This document shows, piece by piece, positions 42,729 to 51,875 of a stretch of 64,000 bases of DNA. The notes beneath the pieces are model-generated. The model was not told the origin of the DNA. It was given only the letters and a program-made list of their open reading frames with translations, and ran no database searches. The stretch lies in assembly GCA_934524985.1 (NCBI GenBank), contig CAKSYT010000008.1:1-64000 (forward strand), given 5' to 3'. Positions within the stretch are counted from its first letter, which is position 1. Each line of letters starts with the position of its first letter. The DNA is from an uncultured Faecalibacterium sp. GTDB lineage: Bacteria > Bacillota > Clostridia > Oscillospirales > Ruminococcaceae. A program made the translations under genes and the position numbers.

Positions 42729-42760
42729 GAGCCGCTCCGGTCTAAACCGGAGCGGCTTTT
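42729..42760 (-). terminator. Terminator after dnaK
   Basis: GCCGCTCCGG-TCTAAA-CCGGAGCGGC stem. On the minus strand the tail is TCTTGCTGG, so it may be weaker in that direction than in the plus direction (TTTTGCTC). Confidence 0.65.
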
Positions 42761-42815
42761 GCTCTATTGCGCGTGTGCCCGCCGGTTTGGCCGGACACAG
42801 CGCTTTGTGTCAAAC

Positions 42816-44642
42816 TTAGACTTCCTTGAAGTCGGCATCCACAACGCCGTCATCGTTGGGCTTGGTATCGGCTGCGCCTGCGTCAGCACCGGGCTGTGCA
42901 CCGGCGGCCTGCTGTGCGGCAGCGGCTGCCTGATACATCTTCTCGAACACCTGGCTCAGGGCTTCCTGCTTTGCCTTGATGTCGTCCACGTTGCCGGACT
43001 GGACAGCGGTCCGCAGGTCGGCCAGCTTTGCCTCGGCATCGCTCTTCACGTCTGCGGGCAGCTTGTCGCCGTTCTCCTTCAGCATCTTCTCGGTCTGGAA
43101 CACCATCTGGTCGGCACCGTTGCGGATATCGACCTCTTCACGCTTCTTCTTATCGTCGGCAGCAAACTGCTCAGCTTCCTTCACAGCCTTGTCGATGTCC
43201 TCCTTGGACATGTTGGTAGAAGCGGTGATGGTGATGTTCTGCTCCTTGCCGGTGCCCAGATCCTTGGCGCTGACCTTCACGATGCCGTTGGCATCGATAT
43301 CGAAGGTGACTTCGATCTGAGGCACGCCGCGGGGAGCCGGAGCAATGCCGTCCAGATGGAACACACCCAAGCTCTTGTTGTCGCGGGCAAACTCACGCTC
43401 GCCCTGCAGCACGTTGACCTCAACAGAGGGCTGGTTGTCGGCTGCGGTGGAGAACACCTGGCTCTTGTGGGTGGGGATGGTGGTGTTGCGGTCGATGATC
43501 TTGGTGCACACGCCGCCCAGCGTCTCAATGCCAAGGCTCAGCGGGGTGACATCCAGCAGCAGCAGACCCTTCTTCTCGCCGTTCAGAACGCCGCCCTGAA
43601 TAGCAGCACCGACAGCCACGCACTCATCGGGGTTGATGCCCTTGAAGGGCTCGCAGTTCAGTTCCTTCTTCACTGCGTCGTAGACAGCGGGGATACGGGT
43701 AGAACCACCGACCATCAGGACCTTCTTCAGGTCGGAAGCGCGCAGACCTGCATCCTGCAGAGCCTTGCGCACGGGGGTCATGGTGCGGTCGACCAGATCA
43801 GCGGTCAGCTCGTTGAACTTTGCGCGGGTCAGGGTCATATCCAAGTGCTTGGGGCCGGTAGCATCGGCAGTGATGAAGGGCAGGTTGATCTGGCTGCTCA
43901 TTGCGCTGGACAGCTCGATCTTAGCCTTCTCGGCAGCTTCCTTCAAACGCTGTGCAGCCATCTTGTCCTTGCGCAGGTCGATGCCGTTCTCGGTCTGGAA
44001 AGCGTCTGCCATCCAGTCGATGATGCGCTGATCGAAGTCGTCGCCGCCCAGATGGGTATCGCCGTTGGTGGCCAGAACCTCGGTAACGCCGTCGCCCATC
44101 TCGATGATGGACACATCGAAGGTGCCGCCGCCCAGATCGTAGACCATGATCTTCTGGTCGTCTTCCTTATCCACACCGTAAGCCAGAGCAGCTGCGGTGG
44201 GCTCGTTGATGATACGGCGGACGTTCAGGCCGGCAATGGTGCCTGCGTCCTTGGTGGCCTGACGCTGGCTGTCGTTGAAGTAGGCAGGCACAGTGATGAC
44301 AGCCTCGGTGACGGTCTCGCCCAGATAAGCCTCGGCGTCAGCCTTCAGCTTCTGCAGGATCATAGCGCTGACCTGCTGGGGAGTGTACTCCTTGCCGTTC
44401 AGGGTCACCTTGTGGTCGGTGCCCATCTGACGCTTGATGGAAGAAACGGTGTTGTCGGGGTTGGTGATAGCCTGACGCTTTGCAACCTGACCTACCAGAC
44501 GGTCGCCGGTCTTGGTGAAGCCGACAACGGACGGGGTGGTGCGGGCGCCCTCAGAGTTGGCGATAACAACAGGCTCGCCGCCCTCCATAACAGCCACGCA
44601 GCTGTTGGTAGTACCAAGGTCGATACCAATAATCTTACTCAT
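42816..44642 (-). CDS. dnaK: Chaperone protein DnaK (Hsp70)
   Basis: ATP-dependent Hsp70 chaperone. The 608 residues show all three Hsp70 signatures: [10 protein letters not shown] near the start, [13 protein letters not shown] (about 170-182) and [14 protein letters not shown] (about 305-318). The lid/tail is Ala/Gln-rich and ends [13 protein letters not shown]. Start ATG follows GAGAGGAG. It lies 101 bp after grpE in the HrcA-controlled operon; that small gap shows no terminator. Confidence 0.98.
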   Translation of the reverse strand: MSKIIGIDLGTTNSCVAVMEGGEPVVIANSEGARTTPSVVGFTKTGDRLVGQVAKRQAITNPDNTVSSIKRQMGTDHKVTLNGKEYTPQQVSAMILQKLKADAEAYLGETVTEAVITVPAYFNDSQRQATKDAGTIAGLNVRRIINEPTAAALAYGVDKEDDQKIMVYDLGGGTFDVSIIEMGDGVTEVLATNGDTHLGGDDFDQRIIDWMADAFQTENGIDLRKDKMAAQRLKEAAEKAKIELSSAMSSQINLPFITADATGPKHLDMTLTRAKFNELTADLVDRTMTPVRKALQDAGLRASDLKKVLMVGGSTRIPAVYDAVKKELNCEPFKGINPDECVAVGAAIQGGVLNGEKKGLLLLDVTPLSLGIETLGGVCTKIIDRNTTIPTHKSQVFSTAADNQPSVEVNVLQGEREFARDNKSLGVFHLDGIAPAPRGVPQIEVTFDIDANGIVKVSAKDLGTGKEQNITITASTNMSKEDIDKAVKEAEQFAADDKKKREEVDIRNGADQMVFQTEKMLKENGDKLPADVKSDAEAKLADLRTAVQSGNVDDIKAKQEALSQVFEKMYQAAAAAQQAAGAQPGADAGAADTKPNDDGVVDADFKEV

Positions 44643-44743
44643 AATGAAGTCTCCTCTCGAAAGAACAAATCTTGTTTATATGATGCTTATGATGATGTCA
44701 AGCGGATGTTATTGCAAACTCCCTTGCGGGAGGTTCGGCTTGT

Positions 44744-45364
44744 TTATTCGGCCACCACAACGGTTGCATGGCGGATGATCTTGTCACCCAGCTTGTAACC
44801 CTTCTGGAAAACGGTGACCACCGTGCCGCTCTCCTGCCCGTCCGGGGCGGGGATCTGCTGCACAGCATTCATAAAGTTGGGATCAAAGGGCTTGCCCAGC
44901 ACCTCGATCTCCTCCACATGGAGGGCTTCCAGTGCCTTTGCGGCCTTATCCAGCGTCATGACCACGCCCTTTTTGTAGTTCTCGTCAGTGGTGGGGGCGT
45001 TGGCTGCCATATCCAGCGTATCCAGAATGGGGATGATCTTTTCCACTGCGTGGGAAACACCGTCGCCAAACTTCTGGTCGGCTTCGCGGGCGGAGCGCTT
45101 GCGGTAGTTGTCGTACTCGGCAGCCATGCGCAGCAGCTGATCCTTGGCCTGTGCGGCGTTCTTTTCCGCTGCATCCAGCTTTGCCTTAACGGCTTCCATC
45201 TCCCGGGCCTTCTTGTTGAACCAGCCGCCGTCCTTCTTCTTGTCCTCTTCGGCAGCGGCAGCCTCGGCAGCAGCCTGTTCGGGCGCTGCGGCAGCGGTCT
45301 TTTCCTCGGGGGCAGTCTCCGGCTGCTCGGTCTCGGGCACCGTGTTCTTTGCTTCTTCGCTCAT
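44744..45364 (-). CDS. grpE: Nucleotide exchange factor GrpE
   Basis: Exchange factor for DnaK. 206 residues: an acidic low-complexity N-terminus (about 1-48), a long coiled coil (about 55-115, AKLDAAEKNAAQAKDQLLRMAAEYDNYRKRS) and the C-terminal beta domain (PFDPNFMNAVQQIP, VFQKGYKLGDKIIRHATVVVAE). The ATG overlaps the hrcA stop by 4 bp (ATGA). Confidence 0.97.
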   Translation of the reverse strand: MSEEAKNTVPETEQPETAPEEKTAAAAPEQAAAEAAAAEEDKKKDGGWFNKKAREMEAVKAKLDAAEKNAAQAKDQLLRMAAEYDNYRKRSAREADQKFGDGVSHAVEKIIPILDTLDMAANAPTTDENYKKGVVMTLDKAAKALEALHVEEIEVLGKPFDPNFMNAVQQIPAPDGQESGTVVTVFQKGYKLGDKIIRHATVVVAE

Positions 45365-46434
45365 TCCAGATCCTCCTTATAGATCACAGTCCGCCGCGGT
45401 ACGGCAGCCTGCGGGGTGTCTTTTCGTTTGCCGCTCATGCCCTCGCCCAGCTGGTCTGCAAACTCGTGCAGCAGGGGCATCAGCTTCTGGAAGGGCATCC
45501 GGGTGGGGCCGATCAGGGCAATGGAACCCCACAGCCCGCCGCCTACCAGATACCGGTCGCTCACGATGCACAGCCCGGGGATCTGCGGCTCCAGATCCTC
45601 GCCCAGCAGCACGCTTTCGCTGCGGTTTTCCGGGGGTGCGATCAGGCTTGCGGCCTGTTCTTCGTCGTTCAGCAGGGTAAGGATATCACCCACCCGGCCG
45701 TCCAGCTGCGGCCAGTCCAGCAGGTACTGCTCGCCGCCCAGAAATACATGGGGCTTTACGCTGTCCTGCAGAATTGCGGCTGCGGCGCTGACCACCGGCA
45801 CAAGTTCCGGTGCGATCTGGCTGCACAGCTCGCTGAGCATCCGGGTGGAAAGATCCACCGGTGCCACAAAGGTAAGGTTGCGGTTGAGCAGCGCCGCAAG
45901 GGCAGCTGCCTTTTCCCGGGAAAGCCCGGTGCGTACCCGCGCCACCCGGGTGCGGACGTAACCGGCGGTGGTCACAGCCAGCACAGCGGCTGCGCTGCGG
46001 CCCACCTGCACCACCTCGTAATGGGCGATGCACAGATCCTCGGCGCAGGGGGTACTGACGGCGGCGGTGCAGCCGCTGATGGCGGCCAGCGCCTTGGCAG
46101 CGCCCTGTGCCAGCTTTTCCGGCTCGTGGTCAAGGCTGGCGAACACCGCATCCACCCGGGCGCGGGTAACGCGGTCCAGCGGCTGATCGTCGGTAAGCAG
46201 ATTGTCCAGATAATACCGGTAGCCCTTGGCGCTGGGCACACGCCCCGCGCTGGTGTGGGGCTGCTCCAGCAGGCCCAGCTTTGTCAGCGCCGCCATCTCG
46301 TTGCGCAGCGTTGCGCTGGACACTGCCATGTCAAAGTAGTTTGCCAGCACGCTGCTGCCCACCGGCTCGCCCTCAAGGCCATACAGCGCCACGATCGCCT
46401 GCAAGACCCGTTGCTTGCGTGCATCCATCGTCAT
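45361..46434 (-). CDS. hrcA: Heat-inducible transcription repressor HrcA
   Basis: Repressor of class I heat-shock genes that binds CIRCE. A 357-residue protein with an N-terminal winged helix (about 1-75, VGSSVLANYFDMAVSSATLRNEMAALTKLGLL) followed by QPHTSAGRVPSAKGYRYYLD and a GAF-like core. ATG at 46434 (MTMDARKQ) follows AAAAAGGAGG with good spacing. First gene of hrcA-grpE-dnaK(-dnaJ), autoregulated by the CIRCE element at 46470. Confidence 0.97.
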   Translation of the reverse strand: MTMDARKQRVLQAIVALYGLEGEPVGSSVLANYFDMAVSSATLRNEMAALTKLGLLEQPHTSAGRVPSAKGYRYYLDNLLTDDQPLDRVTRARVDAVFASLDHEPEKLAQGAAKALAAISGCTAAVSTPCAEDLCIAHYEVVQVGRSAAAVLAVTTAGYVRTRVARVRTGLSREKAAALAALLNRNLTFVAPVDLSTRMLSELCSQIAPELVPVVSAAAAILQDSVKPHVFLGGEQYLLDWPQLDGRVGDILTLLNDEEQAASLIAPPENRSESVLLGEDLEPQIPGLCIVSDRYLVGGGLWGSIALIGPTRMPFQKLMPLLHEFADQLGEGMSGKRKDTPQAAVPRRTVIYKEDLE

Positions 46435-46469
46435 AGCGCCTGCCTCCTTTTTGTATCGCTTTTGTTTGT

Positions 46470-46496
46470 TTAGCACTCCTTGTTCCTGAGTGCTAA
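46470..46496 (-). promoter_or_regulatory. CIRCE operator
   Basis: Perfect TTAGCACTC-N9-GAGTGCTAA, the canonical HrcA operator, between the promoter -10 and the hrcA start. Confidence 0.98.
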
Positions 46497-46500
46497 GACC

Positions 46501-46528
46501 ATTATAATCGTTTTTGCCCTGCTGTCAA
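46501..46528 (-). promoter_or_regulatory. Promoter of the hrcA operon
   Basis: TTGACA (46523-46528), 16-bp spacer, TATAAT (46501-46506) on the minus strand, directly upstream of CIRCE. Confidence 0.93.
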
Positions 46529-46585
46529 GCCCTTTGCAAAAATGTTTATAAAGATTCATAATTCTGTCATAAAGGGGTGTGAACT

Positions 46586-46942
46586 CCCTCAGTCAAAGCC
46601 TACGGCTTTGCCAGCTCCCTCTAGGAGGGAGCCTCTGGCGCGCCCGCAAGCTTTGCACTTTAGCCGGAAACTGTATCGCCATGCCAAAGGCCCCATCCTA
46701 GAGGGGGCTGGCATCGCGCAGCGATGACTGGGGGAGTTTTTCCCGGCGTGCGCCCTCTCCGTCTTTGCTTCGCAAATCCACCTCTCCCAAAGGGAGAGGC
46801 AAGAGCACTGCCGGAAGCTTCCTCTTTGTACCTAATACTTTAGCATCGAGGTTGACGGCTTGGCTCTCCCCTTGGGAGAGCTGGCGCGGGAGCGCCTGAG
46901 AGGGCGTGCTTTCCCCGGGGTGCGCGGGAGCGCCTGAGAGGG
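46586..46942. repeat. Family A repeat cluster
   Basis: It starts CCCTCAGTCAAAGCC, holds arms CTCCCTCTAGGAGGGAG, CTCTCCCAAAGGGAGAG and CTCTCCCCTTGGGAGAG, and ends with a duplicated GCGCGGGAGCGCCTGAGAGGG (about 46888-46909 and 46923-46942). No gene was found in 46529-47078. Confidence 0.85.
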
Positions 46943-47007
46943 TTCACCCCCCATTTTCAGCGATTCGCGCAGTTTCAACCCCCATTCGTGCAGAATTTCT
47001 TTTATTT

Positions 47008-47036
47008 TTGCCTAGTTTATGGTATATTTATAGTAA
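47008..47036 (+). promoter_or_regulatory. Weak candidate promoter of the second surface-protein gene
   Basis: TTGCCT (47008-47013), 17-bp spacer, TAGTAA (47031-47036); an AT-rich stretch with TATATTTA lies within the spacer. Confidence 0.3.
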
Positions 47037-47078
47037 CAAGACCCTCGTATAAAACCCACACGAAAGGAGCGAAACTCT

Positions 47079-48665
47079 ATGAAAGCCAAACGCATTGTAA
47101 GCATCCTGCTGACCGGCAGTATGCTGCTGTCCCTGCTGCCGGTGTCTGCACTGGCAGCTGCCCCGGTGTTCGATGCACCCGCCCAGACTACGGCCAAAAA
47201 GGCTGCACCCCTTGTACAGGAGGCAGACGCCTCCCGCAGCACCGAGGAGGAAGCCGCCACCCGCAGCAGCCGTGATCTGGACGCAGAAAACGGCACCGCC
47301 AGCAGCTTTACCATCGACCTGAAAGCCGATGGTACGCCCACAGAATCCGGCGACGATGATCATTGGCACTACGACCCAAATTCCAACGGTCGGCTGTACC
47401 TGACCGAGGGCGTCTTTACCCTGCAGCCCTCTAAGGAACCCAACGCGGAAAGCGCCCTGCAAGTGGTAGAGCTGAACATTGAGCAAAAAGCCGACTTTGC
47501 CGGCGGCACCGTCGGCAGGCTAACCTACAATTGCGGCACCATCTCCAATGGCACCTTCCAAGGGTATGTGTACAACGGCTACAGCTACGACGACGAGTTC
47601 ATCCCCGGCGTCATCCTTGACGGCACTTTCCAAGGAGAGGTAACCAACGACGGCGTCATCTCCGGTGGCCTCTTCCAAGGAACGGTGTACAACTACGAAA
47701 TCATCTCCAATGGTAACTTCCAAGGGAATGTGCGCAACTACCGAACCATCTCCGGCGGCACCTTTGAAAAGGGTATGAATCTCAAGAATTATGACGCCTC
47801 CATCACCATCAAAGACGGCCAGTTTGACGGCGCGGTTGTCACCGAAGAATGTAAATCCCCGCTTTCCATCACCGGCGGCCTGTTTACCAAAACTGTGGAT
47901 GTAAGCAACATCAGCCCGGACAAGCTTTCTGTCACCGGCGGCTATTTTGTAAACGAGCCTACCCTGCCGGTAGGCAGCGACACCCGCTTTACCACTGTGA
48001 GCGATCGGAATTACCGAGCCTTCAAAGTGCCTGTAAATGGAGACTGGTCTGAAAACCGCTACAGCAGTCTTTATGTCCCCCACGGATCGTCTGAGCAGCC
48101 CAACACCATTACCGTAGAGACCCCTACGAAATTGACCGACTGCCTTGCAGACGGCGAAACCATTATGAACTCCGTAGTCAGCAAAGGCGGCAACACTTAT
48201 GAGATCCCTGTGCAGAACTACGAAAAGATCGTTCTGGTGACCGAGGAGCATTCGGCACCTCCAACGGACGGCTCCGACAGCGAGCTTGACCCGGATTTCT
48301 CCTCCGGTGCAGCCGCACTCGGCGTAGTGCTTGGCACTGCGGGTCTGGGTTACATCGCCTATGCCCACATCTCTTCCGTGTACCTGTACTATGCGCTGCC
48401 GGGCGGCTTTATCCCCTCTACCCGGCAGGAGCTGGCAAACGTCCTGTGGACGACTGCCGGTAAGCCCGACCCCGTAAGCACTGCCCTGTATACCGACATC
48501 CCCGCTGACAATATCGAGCAGCAGAAGGCCGCCCGCTGGTGCGTGGAGCAGGGTCTGCTCTCCGATCACGGCGCAACCTTCGGCCCGGACACCAAGGTGA
48601 CCAATGCCCGCATCATCCGCGCATGGAACAGCCTGAAAAAGGTGCCTGTGACCATTGCAAACTAA
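47079..48665 (+). CDS. Secreted repeat protein with membrane segment and SLH-like C-terminus
   Basis: 528 residues. The signal peptide (1-27) strongly resembles that of the giant protein at 5744 (KRIVSxxL...SMLLSLLPVSALA). Residues about 135-300 are a run of short Gly/Asn/Phe repeats (ISNGTFQGYVYNG, ISGGLFQGTVYN, ISNGNFQGNVRN), likely a beta-solenoid. A hydrophobic helix (about 408-430, GAAALGVVLGTAGLGYIAY) precedes YYALPGGFIPSTRQELANVLW and a C-terminal SLH-like module (about 450-525, TDIPADNIEQQKAARWCVEQGLL). It is inferred to be surface-displayed. AAAGGAG precedes the ATG. Confidence 0.85.
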   Translation: MKAKRIVSILLTGSMLLSLLPVSALAAAPVFDAPAQTTAKKAAPLVQEADASRSTEEEAATRSSRDLDAENGTASSFTIDLKADGTPTESGDDDHWHYDPNSNGRLYLTEGVFTLQPSKEPNAESALQVVELNIEQKADFAGGTVGRLTYNCGTISNGTFQGYVYNGYSYDDEFIPGVILDGTFQGEVTNDGVISGGLFQGTVYNYEIISNGNFQGNVRNYRTISGGTFEKGMNLKNYDASITIKDGQFDGAVVTEECKSPLSITGGLFTKTVDVSNISPDKLSVTGGYFVNEPTLPVGSDTRFTTVSDRNYRAFKVPVNGDWSENRYSSLYVPHGSSEQPNTITVETPTKLTDCLADGETIMNSVVSKGGNTYEIPVQNYEKIVLVTEEHSAPPTDGSDSELDPDFSSGAAALGVVLGTAGLGYIAYAHISSVYLYYALPGGFIPSTRQELANVLWTTAGKPDPVSTALYTDIPADNIEQQKAARWCVEQGLLSDHGATFGPDTKVTNARIIRAWNSLKKVPVTIAN

Positions 48666-48696
48666 CCATCCTCACATTCATCCTTTCATGTACGCT

Positions 48697-48738
48697 GCCG
48701 CCCGGCTTGTCTCCACAGGCCGGGCGGCGATGTTTTTT
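48697..48738 (+). terminator. Terminator of the second surface-protein gene
   Basis: GCCGCCCGGC-TTGTCTCCACAG-GCCGGGCGGC stem followed by GATGTTTTTTG. Confidence 0.88.
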
Positions 48739-48742
48739 GTAA

Positions 48743-48865
48743 CCCTCTCAGTCAAAGCCTGACGGCTTTGCCAGCTCCCCCGAAGGGGGAGCTTTTTGGC
48801 ATCTTCCGGTCAGCACGAATAAAGCTCCCCCTTCGGGGGAGCTGGCGCGGGAGCGCCTGAGAGGG
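48743..48865. repeat. Family A repeat
   Basis: CCCTCTCAGTCAAAGCC ... GGAGCGCCTGAGAGGG with two CTCCCCCTTCGGGGGAG-type hairpins. Joined directly to an inverted B copy. Confidence 0.88.
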
Positions 48866-48879
48866 TTCAGCCCGCTTGC

Positions 48880-49074
48880 GGCAAGCAGAAACTTTCCCCG
48901 CCGCGCGGCTGTTTCCGCAGGAAACAAGCGCGGCAGCTGCCGTTTGCCGTTACGACCTCTCTCGTGAAAAGGCAATTCTGGAAAATCCGCAGATTTTCCA
49001 GAATTGCGAAATAAAAATAATTTTTCCGCTATTGATGTGCAGAGCGAAGCGGAGCACATTCTAAATCGTCCCGC
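48880..49074 (-). repeat. Family B repeat carrying the spoVT terminator
   Basis: Inverted B copy. It contains the hairpin GCAATTCTGGAAAATC/GATTTTCCAGAATTGC (48972-49007), which on the minus strand is followed by CTTTTCACG, and the terminal box TTTTTCCGCTATTGATGTGC...GCACATTCTAAATCG that ends at the spoVT stop. Confidence 0.82.
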
Positions 49075-49075
49075 C

Positions 49076-49618
49076 TTACTCCTCCATCTGCTTTGCCAGA
49101 AAGGCGGCTGCCACCGCCACCGCCTTGCACTGGGCGTCCTCCGGGCAGGCGGCGCGGTCCTCGGTCAGTAAGCCCACCGCGCCGGTCACGTCCCCGCCCG
49201 TCAGCACCGGTGCGGCGCATAGCAGCACCCGGGGTGCGCCCTCGCAGGGCAGCAGGGTCTTTTCCGGGTTGCCCGGGCTCTGGTAGGGCTTGCGGGCGTC
49301 CATCAGCTTTTCCAGCGGCTGGCTGATGCTGCGGTCGGCCAGCTCCCGCCGCCCGCTGCCGCTGACCGCCAGAATGCGGTCCCTGTCGCACACAAAGGCG
49401 GTAAGCGCAAACTGGCGGCTGAGCACCTCTGCCAGCTGGGCGGCAAGGGTGTTCACCTCGCCCATGGGCGAATACTTTTTAAAGATCACTTCCCCGTCGC
49501 CGGTGGTAAAGATCTCCAGCGGGTCGCCCCGCCGGATGCGCTGGGTGCGGCGGATCTCCTTGGGGATCACCACCCTGCCAAGCTCGTCGATGCGGCGCAC
49601 GATACCGGTTGCTTTCAT
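49076..49618 (-). CDS. spoVT: Stage V sporulation protein T, AbrB-family regulator
   Basis: Transition-state type transcription factor that controls late forespore genes in spore formers. The 180-residue protein has a swapped-hairpin AbrB DNA-binding domain (1-50, MKATGIVRRIDELGRVVIPKEIRR) and a GAF-like C-terminal domain (about 58-178). Length and architecture fit SpoVT rather than plain AbrB. RBS AAGGAGG. It stands alone, with repeat B' immediately after the stop. Confidence 0.93.
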   Translation of the reverse strand: MKATGIVRRIDELGRVVIPKEIRRTQRIRRGDPLEIFTTGDGEVIFKKYSPMGEVNTLAAQLAEVLSRQFALTAFVCDRDRILAVSGSGRRELADRSISQPLEKLMDARKPYQSPGNPEKTLLPCEGAPRVLLCAAPVLTGGDVTGAVGLLTEDRAACPEDAQCKAVAVAAAFLAKQMEE

Positions 49619-49775
49619 TTATAGTGTCCTCCTTTTGGTTTCCTTTGTATGTAGTATCTGTCAGCGGCGGCAAATTATACCGGCAGCGGATTTTTTGCTT
49701 TGCCCGCCGCATTGCGTTCCGGGCGGGGTTCTGCTACAATAAATAGGAATAAACCCAAAGAAAGCAGGTGTCCGC

Positions 49776-51014
49776 ATGGCACACATCCTTATTCTGGGCG
49801 GCGGTGCCGCCGGACTGGCCGCTGCGCTGGCGGCTGCACAGGCCGCGCCCGCTGCCCGCGTCACGGTGCTGGAGCGCAACCCCAAGGTGGGCAAAAAGCT
49901 GCTGGCTACCGGCAACGGCCGCTGCAATCTGGACAACACCGCCATCGCGCCGGAAAAATACTTCACCGCCGACCCCGCCGCGCTGCGGCCTTTGCTGGCG
50001 GCGGTGGATGCCGCCGCGCCGCTGGCGTGGTTTGAGCAGCTGGGGCTGTACACCCGCACCGATGAAGCCGGGCGGGTATACCCCTATTCCAATCAGGCAG
50101 CAGACGTGCTGGCGCTGCTGGAACTGCATTTGCAGCGGCACAAGGTACAGCTGCGCACCGGCTGCACGGTAAGCACCCTGCGGCAGAGCAAGGGCGGCTA
50201 TGCGGTGCAGTTCACGAACGCCGAGGGCGGCACCGAAAATCTGCGGGCAGATGCCGTTATCTGCGCCATGGGCGGCGCTGCCGGGCCGCAGTTCGGCACG
50301 GACGGCTTCGGCACCCGCTTTGCCGCCGCCTGCGGCGGGCAGCTGCGCCCGCTCTACCCCTGCCTGACCGCCCTGCAATGCGCAAAGCCGAACAAGAGCC
50401 TTGCGGGCATCCGCGCCAAGGCCGCCGCCCGTCTGCTGGACGGCGACCGGGTATTGGCTGAAGAGATGGGCGAGGTACAGTTCACCGACTACGGACTTTC
50501 CGGCATCTGCATCATGCAGCTGTCCGGCCTGCTTGCCCCCGGGCGCAGCCCGAAGCACCCGGCGGTGGAACTGGACCTCTTTCCCACTGTGCCGGAGGCA
50601 GAGCTTGCCGCCCTGTTTGCGGCACGTCTGCCGCTGCTTGCCGAGGACACGGCGGCAGCGTTCTGGCTGGGGCTTTTGCACGGCAAGCTGGGCCGCGCCC
50701 TCTGGGCTACCGCCGCCCTGCCGGACGCTTCCCCCCGCGCCCTGCCCGCAGGCAGCTGGCAGAAGCTTGCCCGCACCGCCAAGCACTGGCGGTTCGAGGG
50801 GCTTACCCCCTGCGGCTGGCGGCAGGCGCAGACCACCGGCGGCGGGCTTGCCCTGACCGAGGTGGAACCCACCTTCCAGTTCAAGGGCTGCCCGGGGCTG
50901 TACTTCGTGGGCGAAACGCTGGACTGCGCCGGAAGCTGCGGCGGCTTCAATCTGCACTGGGCGTTCGGCAGCGGCCTTGCTGCCGGGCGGGATGCCGCAA
51001 ACCGTAAACGATAA
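49776..51014 (+). CDS. HI0933-like FAD-dependent oxidoreductase
   Basis: A 412-residue flavoprotein with an N-terminal FAD/NAD(P) Rossmann loop ILGGGAAGLAAALAAAQ (6-22), KVGKKLLATGNGRCNLDN (about 37-54), and a C-terminal FVGETLDCAGSCGGFNLHWAFGSG FAD-site block. These are the family markers of YhiN/HI0933 proteins, sometimes annotated aminoacetone oxidases or BaiN-like; the substrate is uncertain. AAAGCAGGTG precedes the ATG. It has a bidirectional terminator shared with the ECF S gene. Confidence 0.9.
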   Translation: MAHILILGGGAAGLAAALAAAQAAPAARVTVLERNPKVGKKLLATGNGRCNLDNTAIAPEKYFTADPAALRPLLAAVDAAAPLAWFEQLGLYTRTDEAGRVYPYSNQAADVLALLELHLQRHKVQLRTGCTVSTLRQSKGGYAVQFTNAEGGTENLRADAVICAMGGAAGPQFGTDGFGTRFAAACGGQLRPLYPCLTALQCAKPNKSLAGIRAKAAARLLDGDRVLAEEMGEVQFTDYGLSGICIMQLSGLLAPGRSPKHPAVELDLFPTVPEAELAALFAARLPLLAEDTAAAFWLGLLHGKLGRALWATAALPDASPRALPAGSWQKLARTAKHWRFEGLTPCGWRQAQTTGGGLALTEVEPTFQFKGCPGLYFVGETLDCAGSCGGFNLHWAFGSGLAAGRDAANRKR

Positions 51015-51062
51015 AAAAGGGCCCCTGAAGCGCCAACCGGCGCTTCAGGGGCCCTTTTTATT
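51013..51062. terminator. Bidirectional terminator
   Basis: AAAAAGGGCCCCTGAAGCGCC/GGCGCTTCAGGGGCCCTTTTT, between the convergent flavoprotein and ECF S-component genes. Confidence 0.95.
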
Positions 51063-51709
51063 TATTCGCCCTTGGAAAGCAGCTTTGCACGCTCCAGCGC
51101 GGGGCGCAGTGCCAGATACAGCACCACGGCGCAGGCAGTGGAAGCCACACTGTTCACAAAGGTGACGCCGCCGGCGATCTTGGTCAGCGCCTGTGCCACG
51201 GTGTACTCCTGCCCAAAGATGTACACGTTGCGGAAGTAGCCAAGGAAGGGGTCGGTGAACACGTTCAGCAGCAGACCGGAACCCGCAGAGACGATCACCT
51301 TGACCAGATACCCGGCGCTGTGACGATCCTGATCCCGCAGCTTGAACACCTTATGTGCCACGGCACCGCAGGTGATGCCGATGATGAACTTGAGCACGAA
51401 GGTGGTAATGGCGTAGCCCGGGTCACCGGCAAGGATATCTGCCAGCGCCAGACCGATGGCCCCCGCCAGACCGCCGGATACACCGTCCAGCAGCAGCGCC
51501 GTCAGGGCAGTAAAGGTGTTGCCAAGATGAAACGAAGAACCGCCGTAGAACGGGATGCGGAAGAACAGGTAGGCCACAAGGCTCAGCGCAGCCATCACGC
51601 CGGTAAGCGCCAGCTCGTGCACCGTAAAGCGGCGCTTGTACAGCACACTGAAAAACAGGATCAGGATAACGACGACTGCCAGCAGCAGCCACATTGCAGT
51701 AGTAGACAT
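51062..51709 (-). CDS. ECF transporter S component, possibly for vitamin B6
   Basis: A 215-residue membrane protein with about six helices, fitting the substrate-binding S subunit of energy-coupling-factor vitamin importers (ALTGVMAALSLVAYLFFRIPFYGG near residue 35, GNTFTALTALLLDGVSGGLAGAIG, AGDPGYAITTFVLKFIIGI). The A, A' and T subunits are elsewhere. It is divergent from a MocR-type regulator with a shared inverted-repeat operator. That context suggests a PdxR-regulated pyridoxine/PLP uptake protein (PdxU type). ATG at 51709 follows GGAGGG. Confidence 0.85.
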   Translation of the reverse strand: MSTTAMWLLLAVVVILILFFSVLYKRRFTVHELALTGVMAALSLVAYLFFRIPFYGGSSFHLGNTFTALTALLLDGVSGGLAGAIGLALADILAGDPGYAITTFVLKFIIGITCGAVAHKVFKLRDQDRHSAGYLVKVIVSAGSGLLLNVFTDPFLGYFRNVYIFGQEYTVAQALTKIAGGVTFVNSVASTACAVVLYLALRPALERAKLLSKGE

Positions 51710-51751
51710 GATACTTTCCCTCCAATCGCGCCGATAACCCCACAAAACTAC

Positions 51752-51780
51752 TTGACATTTGGGTGTCCGGCGGGTATGCT
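51752..51780 (+). promoter_or_regulatory. Promoter of the MocR-type regulator gene
   Basis: TTGACA (51752-51757), 17-bp spacer, TATGCT (51775-51780). On the minus strand TATAAT (51782-51787, seen as ATTATA) gives a -10 for the ECF S gene with a poor -35 that overlaps the operator. Confidence 0.75.
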
Positions 51781-51792
51781 CCTATTATACGC

Positions 51793-51845
51793 AAAACTGA
51801 CCCCATGAAAATACCCAGAACAAAGTTTTTTTATGGGGTCAGTTT
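51793..51845. promoter_or_regulatory. Inverted-repeat operator in the divergent gap
   Basis: A perfect 13-bp pair AAACTGACCCCAT (about 51795-51807) and ATGGGGTCAGTTT (about 51832-51844), with 24 AT-rich bases between. It lies next to the minus-strand -10/-35 region and downstream of the plus-strand start, a place suited to a regulator that controls both genes. Confidence 0.75.
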
Positions 51846-51875
51846 GACGCAATGCCCAGACAGGAGGGACATTCT

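Noticed and set aside
42759..44798. 679-codon plus-strand frame opposite dnaK
   Set aside because: A well-known type of antisense open frame on dnaK; no ribosome site and no independent support.
46586..46942. CRISPR-like appearance of repeated short arms
   Set aside because: Spacing is irregular, the arms are palindromic mosaics shared with other gaps, and there are no cas genes.
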